Below are positions 1 through 5,945 of a stretch of DNA of 11,362 nt, piece after piece. Each line of letters opens with the position of its first letter. Within the stretch, counting starts at the first letter, position 1. The translations under genes and the position numbers were made by a program. The DNA comes from Cyanobacteria bacterium UBA8803 (GTDB lineage Bacteria; Cyanobacteriota; Cyanobacteriia; Cyanobacteriales; Coleofasciculaceae). Location: positions 7,763 to 19,124 of the forward strand of contig DNXU01000109.1 of NCBI GenBank assembly GCA_003505715.1, written 5' to 3'. A model generated the notes under the pieces. The model searched no databases. It had not been told where the DNA came from and worked only from the letters and a program-made list of their open reading frames with translations.

Positions 1-1
1 T

Positions 2-139
2 GGCACCCTGAGGACGGATTCCAGTTTGTTTACTAGCGTGACTGCGGGAGTGATTCTCATCTTGGGGGCGCTCACCTTTTTCCCGGTTCTGGCCTTAGGG
101 TCAATTGCCGAAGCCTTTCAAATTGCTGCTAGGCGTTGA
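2..139 (+). CDS. kdpA: KdpA, K+-transporting ATPase channel subunit (3' end only)
   Basis: The first 45 codons visible are the C-terminus of the potassium-translocating subunit of the Kdp P-type ATPase, an inner-membrane protein of the K+ channel superfamily. The visible part reads [16 protein letters not shown], then a hydrophobic helix ending in [18 protein letters not shown], which matches the conserved last transmembrane segment and tail of KdpA (family knowledge: GALTFxPxLALGPxxE). It ends with TGA at 137-139. The 61 bp to kdpB contain no terminator-like hairpin, so co-transcription is likely. The start and the operon promoter are outside the window. Identification rests on a short stretch but is strengthened by kdpB next door. 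Confidence 0.9.
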   Translation, partial: GTLRTDSSLFTSVTAGVILILGALTFFPVLALGSIAEAFQIAARR

Positions 140-200
140 TAGGGACTGGGGCAGAACTCTTAGTTAATTGGGTGATTTTTGACCAACTCAGCACTAAAAA

Positions 201-2312
201 ATGAACGCACGCCAACCCGTAAATAAATCTCAATCATACCAAGACTTACCTCGCGGCCCAGAACGCCGACGCCAAAAGAAACAGCAGCGGGTCAGTACCA
301 AAGGACTTTATCAGAGAGCTTGCCGGGATGCTTTTGTCAAGCTTAACCCGCGAGTGATGCTGAAAAACCCAGTCATGTTTGTGGTGTGGGTAGGCACCAT
401 TGTTACCGCACTCTTGATAGTCGATCCTAACCTGTTTGGCTCAGTTACTGGTGAGAATCAACAGCTGTTTAATGCCTTAGTGACTGTAATTTTGTTCTTG
501 ACGGTTCTATTTGCTAATTTTGCTGAAGCAGTAGCTGAGGGACGTGGTAAAGCCCAAGCGGACTCTTTGCGCTCCACTAAGTCAGATACCATAGCCCGGA
601 AACTCCTACCGGATGGTTCAACAGTAGAGGTCAGTTCTACGGAACTGCGTAAGGGCGACAAGATTAAAGTCATTGCGGGTGATATCATTCCCGCTGATGG
701 GGAAGTTCTGCAAGGTGTGGCCTCGGTAGATGAATCAGCAATTACAGGCGAATCTGCACCTGTCTTGAAGGAGCCAGGTTCAGATGTTGCCAGTTCGGTA
801 ACTGGAGGCACGCGCATTCTCTCTGACGAACTGATGCTGCGGGTGACAACAGATCCTGGTAAAGGCTTCCTCGACCGGATGATTGCTCTAGTTGAAGGGG
901 CACAACGGACGAAGACACCGAATGAGATTGCGCTGACAGTTTTGCTGGCGGTACTTACCCAAGTCTTCTTAATTGCGATCGCAACTATCCCCCCAATTGC
1001 TCGCTACGTCGGTAGCCCCGTTGGCATCGTCACCTTAATTGCTCTGCTGGTAGCCTTGATTCCCACGACTATTGGAGGGTTGCTTAGTGCGATTGGGATT
1101 GCCGGAATGGATAGGGTAGCTCAGTTTAACGTAGTGGCGACCTCTGGACGTGCTGTAGAGGCTTGCGGTGATATTAATACCTTAGTACTAGACAAGACGG
1201 GCACGATTACCCTAGGAAACCGCTTGGCCGAGGAGTTCATTCCCGTAAACGGCCACTCACCAGACGAGATTGCTCGTGTTGCCCTTGCAGCTAGCGTATT
1301 TGATGAAACGCCGGAAGGAAAGTCCATTGTTAGACTCGCTGAAAAAATGGGTGCGACGGTCAATTTTGACCGCAGCACTGCCGAAGGAATTGAGTTTTCT
1401 GCTAAAACTCGAATGAGCGGTACAGATTTACCCGATGGCACTGAGATCCGCAAGGGAGCAGTGAGCGCAATTAAAGGGTTTGTTCGTTCTCGCGGCGGTC
1501 AGTTGCCCCCCGATCTTGATGAGGCTTACGAACGGGTTTCGCGCTTGGGTGGGACTCCCCTAGCTCTTGCCTGTGGTGGAGATGTCTACGGCGTGATTTA
1601 CCTCAAAGACATCATCAAACCGGGGATACGGGAACGGTTTAACCAGTTGCGGCGGATGGGCGTTCGCAGTGTCATGCTTACAGGAGACAACCGAATTACA
1701 GCAGCAGTAATTGCTGATGAGGCGGGAGTTGATGACTTTATTGCGGAAGCGACACCGGAAGACAAAATTGCTGTGATTCAACGCGAGCAAGCACAAGGCA
1801 AGCTAGTAGCCATGACTGGAGACGGGACGAACGACGCCCCAGCACTGGCTCAAGCCAATGTCGGCTTAGCCATGAACTCTGGCACCCAAGCAGCTAAGGA
1901 AGCTGCCAATATGGTGGATTTAGATTCCGACCCTACCAAGCTCATTGACCTAGTCACGATTGGCAAGCAGTTGCTGATTACTCGTGGAGCGCTGACAACT
2001 TTTTCAATTGCTAATGATATCGCCAAATACTTCGCCATTATTCCAGCCATGTTCGCCGGAGCCGGAATTGGCAGTCTCAACATTATGGGCTTAGCGAGCG
2101 GCCAGTCGGCAATTTTATCGGCACTGATTTACAACGCCTTGATTATTCCAGCCTTAATTCCCCTAGCGCTCAAAGGCGTCAAATTTAGACCCGTAAGTGC
2201 CCATCAACTCCTGCGCGATAACATCCTAATTTACGGGTTAGGAGGTGTTTTAGCTCCCTTCGCCGGAATCAAGATTATTGACGTAATTGTGGCCGCAATT
2301 GGATTAGCATAA
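201..2312 (+). CDS. kdpB: KdpB, K+-transporting P-type ATPase catalytic subunit
   Basis: This 703-aa protein is the ATP-hydrolysing subunit of the KdpFABC complex, which drives high-affinity K+ uptake across the plasma membrane. P-type ATPase signatures are all present: the actuator motif TGES at residues 182-185, the phosphorylation motif DKTGTIT with catalytic Asp331, TGDN at 494-497, and the hinge TGDGTND at 539-545. Hydrophobic helices lie near residues 54-74, 90-110, 245-263, 275-300, 600-660 and 672-700. The length is close to E. coli KdpB (682 aa), with an extra basic N-terminus (RRRQKKQQR at 22-30). The ATG at 201 follows an A-rich stretch without a clear Shine-Dalgarno sequence, so the start is probable rather than proven. 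It sits between kdpA and the kdpF-like gene in the same operon. The key residues seen all appear intact. Confidence 0.98.
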   Translation: MNARQPVNKSQSYQDLPRGPERRRQKKQQRVSTKGLYQRACRDAFVKLNPRVMLKNPVMFVVWVGTIVTALLIVDPNLFGSVTGENQQLFNALVTVILFLTVLFANFAEAVAEGRGKAQADSLRSTKSDTIARKLLPDGSTVEVSSTELRKGDKIKVIAGDIIPADGEVLQGVASVDESAITGESAPVLKEPGSDVASSVTGGTRILSDELMLRVTTDPGKGFLDRMIALVEGAQRTKTPNEIALTVLLAVLTQVFLIAIATIPPIARYVGSPVGIVTLIALLVALIPTTIGGLLSAIGIAGMDRVAQFNVVATSGRAVEACGDINTLVLDKTGTITLGNRLAEEFIPVNGHSPDEIARVALAASVFDETPEGKSIVRLAEKMGATVNFDRSTAEGIEFSAKTRMSGTDLPDGTEIRKGAVSAIKGFVRSRGGQLPPDLDEAYERVSRLGGTPLALACGGDVYGVIYLKDIIKPGIRERFNQLRRMGVRSVMLTGDNRITAAVIADEAGVDDFIAEATPEDKIAVIQREQAQGKLVAMTGDGTNDAPALAQANVGLAMNSGTQAAKEAANMVDLDSDPTKLIDLVTIGKQLLITRGALTTFSIANDIAKYFAIIPAMFAGAGIGSLNIMGLASGQSAILSALIYNALIIPALIPLALKGVKFRPVSAHQLLRDNILIYGLGGVLAPFAGIKIIDVIVAAIGLA

Positions 2313-2344
2313 ACTCAACCCTGCATGAATACAACCTCTGCACT

Positions 2345-2376
2345 CTTTGCGTTAACCTTAGCGTCCTTTGCGTTAA
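2345..2376 (+). repeat. Direct repeat CTTTGCGTTAA x2 in the kdpB-kdpF gap
   Basis: Two exact copies of CTTTGCGTTAA occur at 2345-2355 and 2366-2376, a 21-bp period, with the related text TTAGCGTCC between them. They fill much of the 71-bp gap before kdpF. From memory, TTTGCG/GCGTCC-rich tracts of this sort are scattered between genes in many cyanobacteria, so a dispersed repeat is the likeliest explanation. The two-helical-turn spacing would also suit a protein-binding site, but nothing else supports that. Confidence 0.6.
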
Positions 2377-2383
2377 AAAAATT

Positions 2384-2653
2384 ATGAAACGAGTTAATTA
2401 TTTGAAAGAAATTCTGCCCCAATACTGGCACGAGCTAGTTGAGCTGGTAAGGGAACAGTGGCAAACTAATCCCTTACCTATCAAACTATTCCTGGTCATG
2501 AGCTTCAATCTAGTCATTGCCCCAGCCGTCTACGCTGCTACGGGCGAAGAACTGACAAGAAAAGCAGCTTATGCCCTCGGGCTATTGGGTTGTGTAACCC
2601 TAGGTTTATCACTTTACCTGTTTGTTGTTATTTTCCAACCGGAGCGCTTCTAA
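2384..2653 (+). CDS. kdpF: KdpF-like small membrane subunit, long cyanobacterial form (kdpG position)
   Basis: This 89-aa protein has two predicted membrane helices, at about residues 33-52 and 63-85. The C-terminal segment (LGLSLYLFVVIFQPERF) resembles the single-helix KdpF peptide, which in E. coli is only 29 aa and stabilises the KdpABC complex by contacting KdpA and KdpB. The first ~30 residues are polar and amphipathic (YLKEILPQYWHELVELVREQW) and have no equivalent in E. coli KdpF. From family knowledge, Anabaena kdp operons carry a gene at this place named kdpG, and this is probably the same gene. It is preceded by a repeat-bearing 71-bp gap and ends two bases before the kdpC ATG, so translation is probably coupled. 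No clear ribosome binding site is seen. Context makes the call firm; homology of the N-terminal half to any known subunit is not shown. Confidence 0.82.
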   Translation: MKRVNYLKEILPQYWHELVELVREQWQTNPLPIKLFLVMSFNLVIAPAVYAATGEELTRKAAYALGLLGCVTLGLSLYLFVVIFQPERF

Positions 2654-2655
2654 AT

Positions 2656-3237
2656 ATGTTTAGAGAGTGGACTGTAGGCATTCGTACTACGCTAGTATTG
2701 TGGGTTTTGACAGCCTTAATATATCCCCTATTCATGCTTTTTATCGGTCAAGTTGTCTTTCCCAATCAAGCCAATGGTAGCTTGATTAAAAATGACCGAG
2801 GACAGGTTATCGGTTCGGCGTTAATTGGCCAAACTTTTGTCTCGGATCGGTACTTCTGGAGCCGCCCCAGCACGATCGACTATAGCGCAGGAGAAAAGGC
2901 TCAACCTACAGGAATTTCTGGTGCTAGTAACCTAGCTCCTAGCAACCCGGATTTACTCGAACGGGTTAACCAAACCGTTACGCAGCTCAAACAGGCGAAT
3001 ATCAAACCGACTGCGGACTTAGTTTATACCTCTGGCTCTGGTTTAGATCCGCATATTAGCGTGGAGGCTGCTAGAGCGCAAATTGAACGAGTAGCACGGG
3101 AGCGATCGCTCGATACTAATCAGGTTGAGATCCTCATGACTAAAAATACTGAGGGTAGGTTTCTAGGTATTTTTGGCGAGCCTGGGGTGAATGTTCTCAA
3201 GCTAAATCTGGCCTTGGATGCTTTAGCTAAGGGATAA
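2656..3237 (+). CDS. kdpC: KdpC, K+-transporting ATPase subunit C
   Basis: KdpC is a single-span accessory subunit of the Kdp ATPase, proposed to assist K+ transport and nucleotide affinity. The 193-aa product has one membrane helix near residues 9-35 and then the usual periplasmic domain with family motifs: GSALIGQ (53-59), YFWSRPS (66-72), SGASNLAPSNP (88-98), TSGSGLDPHIS (125-135) and EPxVNVLxLN (175-184). The reading frame is open back to 2590, but the ATG at 2656 was chosen because it follows GGAG (2641-2644), avoids overlap with the upstream gene, and puts the helix directly at the N-terminus as in other KdpC proteins. The length matches the family (about 190 aa). It ends 16 bp before kdpD. 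Confidence 0.96.
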   Translation: MFREWTVGIRTTLVLWVLTALIYPLFMLFIGQVVFPNQANGSLIKNDRGQVIGSALIGQTFVSDRYFWSRPSTIDYSAGEKAQPTGISGASNLAPSNPDLLERVNQTVTQLKQANIKPTADLVYTSGSGLDPHISVEAARAQIERVARERSLDTNQVEILMTKNTEGRFLGIFGEPGVNVLKLNLALDALAKG

Positions 3238-3253
3238 GAGAAGAAGCATTTCC

Positions 3254-4405
3254 ATGATTGATAAGAGCGAACTAACTAATCAACTGTCCTCCTTAGACTC
3301 TTACAAACACCGAATGCGGCATCGTGGTAAGCACAGAATTTATATTGGCATGGCTCCGGGGGTAGGTAAGACTTTCCGCATGTTGCAAGAAGCTCGCGAA
3401 CTCAAAAATGAAGGAATTGATGTTGTTATTGGACTACTAGAAACTCACGGACGTAAGGAAACAGCAGCAGAAGCAGAAGGGCTGGAAATCCTACCACGCT
3501 TATCTATTAAAAGAGGCAACAGTACGCTCACTGAGATGGACACCGATGCTATTCTGGCACGTCAACCCCAACTAGTACTGATTGATGAACTAGCTCATAC
3601 CAATGTACCGGGTTCTCTGCGTGACAAGCGCTATCAGGATGTTGAGGTAGTTTTGGATGCAGGGATTGATGTTTTTTCAACGGTCAATATCCAGCATTTA
3701 GAAAGCCTCAATGACTTGGTTGCTAAGATTACAGGTATAGTAGTGCGAGAGCGAATACCCGATCGCTTATTAGATGAAGCTGATGAGGTCGTTGTTGTAG
3801 ATGTAACACCGGAAACGTTGGCAGAAAGATTAATAGAAGGCAAAATCTACGCCCCCGAAAAAATCGAGCAATCTCTACAGAATTTCTTCCAACGACGTAA
3901 CTTAGTCGCCTTGCGGGAGTTAGCACTGCGGGAAGTGGCTGACAACCTCGAAGAGGCAGCAGAAAGCTCTACACCAGCTAGTCAATTTTGCAGCGTTCAC
4001 GAGCGGGTTTTGGTGTGTGTTTCTACTTATCCCAACTCAGCTCAGCTCCTGCGCCGAGGAGCGAGGTTGGCAACGATAATGCGGGCACGTTTGTATGGAT
4101 TGTTTGTCCTGCACCCGGAACGCTTTCTCACCAAGGAAGAGAGCTTATATATTGAACATTGCGAGCATTTTTGCCGGGAATTTGGAGATGAGTTTTTACG
4201 TGTAAGTAGCCCTAATATTCCTAGAGCGATCGCAGATGCTGCCCATCAGTACCATATTACTCAAATAGTACTAGGACAAACTCAGAAATCGCGGTGGGAG
4301 TTATTGTTGCGAGGGTCTCCAGTTCAACAGTTACTGCGATATCTTAAAGATGTAGATTTGCATATCATCGCTGCGAAAGATGCTCGTGCGAGGGACGAGG
4401 GATGA
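3254..4405 (+). CDS. kdpD: Short KdpD: KdpD domain plus Usp domain, no histidine kinase
   Basis: This 383-aa protein corresponds to the cytoplasmic N-terminal part of the E. coli K+/turgor sensor KdpD (894 aa). Residues 26-235 form the KdpD domain, with Walker A GMAPGVGKT (32-40), Walker B-like LVLIDELAHTN (107-117) and the conserved DVFSTVNIQHLESLND stretch (139-154). Residues 250-375 form a universal-stress-protein domain (RVLVCVS through DVDLHIIAA). The four membrane helices, GAF domain and HisKA/HATPase domains of full KdpD are absent, and there is a normal stop rather than a visible frameshift. Similar short KdpD proteins are known from Anabaena; a fusion of one to the E. coli kinase half has been reported to work with E. 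coli KdpE. No kdpE is in the window. The natural kinase partner is therefore unknown; the protein could modulate a separate kinase or bind a nucleotide. The last residues (ARARDEG) are encoded by a heptamer repeat. Confidence 0.93.
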   Translation: MIDKSELTNQLSSLDSYKHRMRHRGKHRIYIGMAPGVGKTFRMLQEARELKNEGIDVVIGLLETHGRKETAAEAEGLEILPRLSIKRGNSTLTEMDTDAILARQPQLVLIDELAHTNVPGSLRDKRYQDVEVVLDAGIDVFSTVNIQHLESLNDLVAKITGIVVRERIPDRLLDEADEVVVVDVTPETLAERLIEGKIYAPEKIEQSLQNFFQRRNLVALRELALREVADNLEEAAESSTPASQFCSVHERVLVCVSTYPNSAQLLRRGARLATIMRARLYGLFVLHPERFLTKEESLYIEHCEHFCREFGDEFLRVSSPNIPRAIADAAHQYHITQIVLGQTQKSRWELLLRGSPVQQLLRYLKDVDLHIIAAKDARARDEG

Positions 4406-4409
4406 GGGA
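4389..4409 (+). repeat. Three tandem heptamers (YGAGGGA) across the kdpD stop codon
   Basis: The sequence contains CGAGGGA, CGAGGGA and TGAGGGA back to back. The TGA of the third unit is the kdpD stop codon (4403-4405), and the GAGGG cores are Shine-Dalgarno-like sequences 4 to 18 bases before the ATG at 4413. Tandem heptamers of this kind resemble the short tandemly repeated repetitive (STRR) sequences described in filamentous cyanobacteria. A change in unit number would shift the frame of the kdpD tail and the distance to the next start. Confidence 0.75.
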
Positions 4410-4412
4410 TTA

Positions 4413-4727
4413 ATGCGCAGGCTGCTTGTATTTATCACGACCTCTTTAATTGTGAGGTTTTTTGTTTGGGTTCCCCTCAGATTTCTGATCCTGAGACTAT
4501 TTGGGGCTTACGTGGGAAGTCTCCTATTAAATGTTGTGGGGAGCCTCCTAGTTCTCTATCTTCTGGAGAGATTTTTCGTACTATTTCAAGAAGATGATGG
4601 GCGAGGTTTAATTGGAGTGTTTATCCCGGAGTGGATAGAGGCACCAGCAACCCTTTGTTTCTGGAGACTGACTCGGCCTTTGCGAAAGCAATTGTTTATT
4701 CTAAAACACGGGTATCGTCCCGATTAA
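4413..4727 (+). CDS. Unrecognised small membrane protein coupled to kdpD
   Basis: The frame encodes a 104-aa protein from the ATG at 4413. An in-frame ATG at 4380 would add 11 residues (MLVRGTRDEGL) encoded over the kdpD end and the heptamer repeat; that is less likely because GAGGG (4404-4408) lies just before 4413. The protein has a basic N-terminus (MRRLL), two hydrophobic segments at about residues 4-29 and 35-60, an acidic loop (FQEDDGRG), and a basic C-terminal part with WRLTRPLRKQLFILKHGYRPD. By the positive-inside rule both ends may face the cytoplasm. I recognise no family. It is the last gene before the strand switch and starts 7 bp after the kdpD stop, so it is probably the last gene of the kdp operon. 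It might replace the missing membrane part of KdpD, but that is only inference. Confidence 0.72.
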   Translation: MRRLLVFITTSLIVRFFVWVPLRFLILRLFGAYVGSLLLNVVGSLLVLYLLERFFVLFQEDDGRGLIGVFIPEWIEAPATLCFWRLTRPLRKQLFILKHGYRPD

Positions 4728-4822
4728 CCCTTATCCTAGCTGTGTTGTCGCGCCGCGCACCTGCTCAATAGGATGTTACTAATGTTCAGCTCGGCTCAAA
4801 TATTGGGCATGTAGAAGATGAT

Positions 4823-4850
4823 GGTGCGTTGCCCTACGGGGCAACGCACC
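4823..4850. repeat. Perfect palindrome, 12-bp arms, between convergent genes
   Basis: The left arm GGTGCGTTGCCC (4823-4834) and the right arm GGGCAACGCACC (4839-4850) pair perfectly around the loop TACG. It lies between the convergent ends of the kdp operon (4727) and the DUF3747 gene (4870). No T-run follows the stem on either strand, so it is not a textbook intrinsic terminator, though it could still stop or protect both transcripts. GGTGCGTTxxC...CAACGCACCCTAC palindromes are, from memory, frequent dispersed elements in cyanobacterial genomes, and the CTAC that follows fits. Confidence 0.85.
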
Positions 4851-4869
4851 CTACAAATTGCCTCAAACT

Positions 4870-5673
4870 TTAATTGCCAAATACTGGGACAGTTCGATCT
4901 GTCGGCGGTGGGGGCAGAGTTTGAGGATTGTTTGTGGGAACTTCTAGAGTTGGAACTGTGACTGATGGAGCATCCGGCTCTGCTTCTGGCTTGGTAAAAA
5001 TTAATTCCCTCACAGGTTCTGAGGCGGAGGGTTCCTGTGCAGCTGTTGGGGGTTCCGAGACAGGAGGTGTAGCTAGTGGCGGCAGAGGTTGAGGACTACT
5101 ACTCACCCCCGGCGTCACTGGTGCAGCCGTATCTGTCGTAAGATAGATGTGGCCTAAAGCCTTACCTTGGTAATTTCTGCGAGTAAAGCGCCAATTGGGA
5201 TCGAGAAAAAACTTCTGAAAGCTACCTTGGCTGATACCTCTAGTTCTCCCAATTTCAATATCAGGGCTATAGCGGTTCATCCGGTTCGTACCCACAAGTA
5301 CCAGTTCCCCATTTCGTTCCTCGATTCTGATTAGGTAGTCTAAACCAAAGTCTTCGCCATTCATCCGTAGCGAATAGCCGTTACTGTCAGTGCTACGCCC
5401 GCAAATGCCCGTGAAGTCAAAATTAAGGAGTAGAGGATCGACAACCACTGGGTTGCTACCGCTTTCCTGCCAGCAAGGCCTTTGGTTTGAGAGCTGTTCG
5501 ATAATTAGGAGTTGATACCTGTTGTTACCAAAGGGAGCAGCAACGGCAACGAAATTATCGCCATTAACTTCTGTGCTGTCAAATGTACCAGCCTGGGTTG
5601 GACTCAACGCTCCCAAAGTGAGGAAGGAAGCTGTCGTTAGCGCAGCAACTTGCAGCCATCGTGAACTATTCAT
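4870..5673 (-). CDS. Secreted DUF3747 domain protein with Pro-rich tail
   Basis: This 267-aa protein begins with a classical signal peptide (basic MNSSR, hydrophobic core, likely cleavage after SPTQA at residue 28), so it should be exported. Residues 30-180 match, from my memory of the family, the cyanobacterial DUF3747 domain: LLIIEQ (55-60), RPCW (65-68), VDPLLLNFDFTGICGRSTDSNGYSLR in pieces from 78 to 103, IGRTRGISQGSFQKFFLDP (141-159) and LGHIYLTT (173-180). Its two cysteines, C67 and C91, could form a disulfide. Residues 181-267 are a Pro/Ser/Thr/Glu-rich tail of low complexity, plausibly disordered or cell-wall spanning. A longer frame starts at 5697, but AAGGAG sits 5 bases before the ATG at 5673 and the signal peptide starts there, so the shorter start is preferred. 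The function is unknown. It is transcribed toward the kdp operon and away from cyaC's stop. Confidence 0.85.
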   Translation of the reverse strand: MNSSRWLQVAALTTASFLTLGALSPTQAGTFDSTEVNGDNFVAVAAPFGNNRYQLLIIEQLSNQRPCWQESGSNPVVVDPLLLNFDFTGICGRSTDSNGYSLRMNGEDFGLDYLIRIEERNGELVLVGTNRMNRYSPDIEIGRTRGISQGSFQKFFLDPNWRFTRRNYQGKALGHIYLTTDTAAPVTPGVSSSPQPLPPLATPPVSEPPTAAQEPSASEPVRELIFTKPEAEPDAPSVTVPTLEVPTNNPQTLPPPPTDRTVPVFGN

Positions 5674-5678
5674 CTGAA

Positions 5679-5684
5679 CTCCTT
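5679..5684 (-). promoter_or_regulatory. Ribosome binding site deciding the DUF3747 start
   Basis: AAGGAG on the minus strand lies 5 bases upstream of the ATG at 5673. It falls inside the longer reading frame that begins at 5697, and it is the best match to the anti-Shine-Dalgarno sequence in the region. It is the main reason for choosing the 267-aa product over 275 aa. Confidence 0.75.
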
Positions 5685-5737
5685 GGAACACGGTCAAAGT
5701 CGTTATTTGATTCCTGATTTTAAACCAGACGCCGATC

Positions 5738-5752
5738 GAGCTACATTAGCTC
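5738..5752. promoter_or_regulatory. 15-bp palindrome upstream of the DUF3747 gene
   Basis: GAGCTA (5738-5743) and TAGCTC (5747-5752) form perfect 6-bp arms around CAT, about 65 bp upstream of the ATG at 5673. This is the distance expected of an operator near a promoter. No convincing -10/-35 pair could be picked out, and short palindromes arise by chance, so this is only a candidate. Confidence 0.25.
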
Positions 5753-5896
5753 CCCTTGGCGGAAAAAGTTTATAGCCGTCATGAACTGCGTACACCAGAA
5801 CGCATGACCATAAGAATACAGGAGTTCAAGAGAAAAGAATTTTTTAAAGCTAGACACCATAGGCAATCGCACACAACAAAGGATGAAAATAATTCA

Positions 5897-5936
5897 CCCC
5901 CTTACCCCCTCACTCCCTCACCTCCTCACCCCCTCC
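5897..5936. repeat. Tandem octamer tract, five units of CCCCCTCA type
   Basis: Five contiguous 8-bp units occur at 5897, 5905, 5913, 5921 and 5929: CCCCCTTA, CCCCCTCA, CTCCCTCA, CCTCCTCA and CCCCCTCC. On the minus strand the consensus is TGAGGGGG. The tract starts 9 bp downstream of the cyaC stop and lies in the 272-bp gap before the DUF3747 gene. The strong strand asymmetry (pyrimidine-rich on +) and the run of GGG/GGGG on the minus strand could allow unusual DNA or RNA structure such as a G-quadruplex in the cyaC 3' untranslated region. It is most simply a short tandem repeat of the cyanobacterial kind. Confidence 0.8.
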
Positions 5937-5945
5937 CTATGCGTC

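Noticed and set aside
458..817. 119-codon minus-strand frame inside kdpB
   Set aside because: It lies wholly within the well-supported kdpB gene and its translation shows no domain; other frames inside kdpB (1121-1453, 1560-1796, 1850-2083) are rejected for the same reason.
2590..2655. Upstream extension of kdpC to ATG 2590
   Set aside because: It would overlap kdpF by 64 bases, has no motif, and would place extra residues before the family's N-terminal membrane helix.
5738..5936. CRISPR-like array
   Set aside because: The repeats are 8 bp and contiguous without spacers, so this is a simple tandem repeat.
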